Assembly: GCA_035548375.1 (NCBI GenBank)
Contig: DASZTG010000097.1
Location: 16,372-80,371, forward strand
Origin: JACQAP01 sp035548375
GTDB lineage: Bacteria; Pseudomonadota; Gammaproteobacteria; Burkholderiales; JACQAP01
Reading direction: 5' to 3'
DNA: 64,000 bases
The translations under genes were made by a program, and so were the position numbers. Under the pieces are notes generated by a model, which had not been told where the DNA came from, made no database searches, and worked only from the letters and a program-made list of their open reading frames with translations. Every line of letters starts with the position of its first letter. Within the stretch, counting starts at the first letter, position 1. This document shows positions 62,978 to 64,000 of this stretch, in pieces.

Positions 62978-63959
62978 GTCAGGTTCCGCAAAAATATTGC
63001 CGGATTATAGCGAAAAGCCCCCGTCCGACCGGCAGCATCGCGTGAACATCCCGGCCGATTGCGCGGGCATGCGGCTGGACCTCGCCCTCACGCGCCTGCT
63101 CCCGGAGTATTCGCGCAATCGCCTGCAGGAGTGGATGCGCAGCGGTCACGTCACGATCGACGGCAGCCCGGCGTCGGCCAAGTCGAAAGTCTGGGGAGGC
63201 GAGCAGGTGCTGGTCGCGCCCCAGGCCATGCCGTCGACCACGATCCACGATGCCGAGGACATTCCGCTCGAAGTGCGGCACGAGGACGCCGACATCCTGG
63301 TCATCGACAAGCCGGCGGGGCTGGTCGTGCATCCCGGCAGCGGCAACTGGACCGGCACCCTGCTGAATGCGCTGCTGCGCCATGCGCCGGACCTCGCGAA
63401 CGTTCCGCGCGCGGGCATCGTGCACCGGCTCGACAAGGACACCAGCGGTCTGCTGGTCGTTGCGAAGACGATCCCGTCGCAGGTCGACCTCGTGCGCCAG
63501 CTGCAGGCGCGAACCGTGACGCGCGAATACGTCGCGGTCGTGCATGGTTCATTGGCCACCGCCGGAGAAGTCGAGGCACCGATCGGCCGCCATCCGGTGA
63601 ACCGCACGCGCATGGCGGTGGTGGCGCGCGGCAAGCCCGCGCGGACGCTGTATTTCCCGATCGAATCCGGCGCCGGCTGGACGCTGCTGCGCTGCCGGCT
63701 GGATACGGGACGCACGCACCAGATCCGCGTGCACCTGGGCTCGATCGGCCACCCGCTGATCGGCGATCCGACATACGGCGGCGGGCAGCGCAGCGCCCCG
63801 TTGCCGGAAGCCGCGGCCAGATTTCATCGGCAGGCGCTGCATGCGGCGAAGCTTGCGCTCATCCATCCCGGCTCCGGGCAGGAAATGCATTGGGAGTCGC
63901 CCTTGCCGCCGGATGTGGCCGGATTGATAGACACGTTGAGGCGCGATGCGGCCGGGTGA
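62976..63959 (+). CDS. rluD: 23S rRNA pseudouridine synthase D
   Basis: A 327-residue RluA-family enzyme that makes pseudouridines in helix 69 of 23S rRNA. The N-terminal S4 domain (about 25-80) is followed by the catalytic domain with GIVHRLDKDTSGLLVVAK, catalytic Asp153, and RTHQIRVHLGSIGHPLIGD. The ATG at 62976 shares bases with the divergent bamD start; a GTG at 63042 would avoid this and keep the S4 domain. rluD next to bamD and ahead of a PgeF gene is the normal order. Confidence 0.93.
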   Translation: MSGSAKILPDYSEKPPSDRQHRVNIPADCAGMRLDLALTRLLPEYSRNRLQEWMRSGHVTIDGSPASAKSKVWGGEQVLVAPQAMPSTTIHDAEDIPLEVRHEDADILVIDKPAGLVVHPGSGNWTGTLLNALLRHAPDLANVPRAGIVHRLDKDTSGLLVVAKTIPSQVDLVRQLQARTVTREYVAVVHGSLATAGEVEAPIGRHPVNRTRMAVVARGKPARTLYFPIESGAGWTLLRCRLDTGRTHQIRVHLGSIGHPLIGDPTYGGGQRSAPLPEAAARFHRQALHAAKLALIHPGSGQEMHWESPLPPDVAGLIDTLRRDAAG

Positions 63960-64000
63960 AGGCAAGCTCGCGGCGGACTGGATCGTGCCGGACTGGCCCG
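63946..64000 (+). CDS. PgeF/YfiH-type polyphenol oxidase family protein (partial, N-terminus)
   Basis: Only the first 18 codons lie inside the window. They start with an ATG 14 bases inside the end of rluD and read MRPGEGKLAADWIVPDWP, the usual opening of the YfiH/PgeF laccase-domain proteins (W-I-x-P-x-W). That family follows rluD in most proteobacteria. The enzyme edits or repairs peptidoglycan precursors in E. coli; the rest of the gene is not visible. Confidence 0.8.
   Translation, partial: MRPGEGKLAADWIVPDWP

Overview
The window looks like chromosomal DNA of a high-GC betaproteobacterium. The family cannot be named from sequence alone. The evidence is the order comEC-relA-tRNA(Val)-thrS-infC-rpmI-rplT-pheS-pheT-ihfA-merR-tRNA(Pro), the surE-pcm-nlpD block, lolCD, recJ-prfB-lysS and bamD/rluD. 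Third-position GC is high almost everywhere, so long false ORFs lie antisense to most genes. One segment, about 36.2-40.3 kb, is visibly poorer in G+C and looks acquired.

Layout: 0-6.6 kb is signalling: the edge of a NarL-type regulator, a histone-deacetylase-like amidohydrolase, an 830-base stretch without a credible gene, then a tightly packed set of a CHASE3-like chemoreceptor, a small ORF, CheB and a histidine kinase with three N-terminal receiver domains. 6.7-10.6 kb is a MoxR / DUF58 / TgpA-type transglutaminase operon. 10.7-23.5 kb, all on the minus strand, is core information processing: nlpD, pcm, surE, tRNA-Pro, merR-like, ihfA, pheT, pheS, rplT, rpmI, infC (AUA start), thrS, tRNA-Val and relA. 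23.5-36.2 kb holds comEC, a DUF2062 protein, lolD, lolC, an RpfE-type protein, recJ, prfB with its programmed +1 frameshift, lysS and acetoacetyl-CoA synthetase.

36.2-40.3 kb is the accessory insert. It holds a two-helix membrane protein, a helical Abi/HEPN-like protein, a PIN-like nuclease candidate, another helical HEPN-like protein and two scraps: an IS1595-like transposase tail and a decayed fmdB copy. 40.5-41.8 kb has a GNAT enzyme and a membrane protein. 41.9-53.2 kb is a nitrogen-scavenging system. A urea/short-amide ABC transporter (urtABCDE) is followed by formamidase (fmdA) and fmdB. It is divergent from a remarkable hybrid kinase whose sensor is a complete NCS1-type permease plus a cysteine-rich knuckle, and this kinase overlaps a LuxR-type response regulator gene. 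The likely logic is that the permease-kinase senses a nitrogen compound and the regulator switches on the divergent uptake and hydrolysis operon.

53.2-56.0 kb is a copper module (copA, copZ, csoR-like) with two near-identical operator-like repeats, one of them lying exactly between -35 and -10. 56.1-62.2 kb is a membrane-anchored multi-PAS histidine kinase, a single-domain receiver and an Hpt-REC-REC-GGDEF protein. 62.2-64.0 kb has bamD divergent from rluD, with the first bases of a PgeF/YfiH-type gene at the edge.
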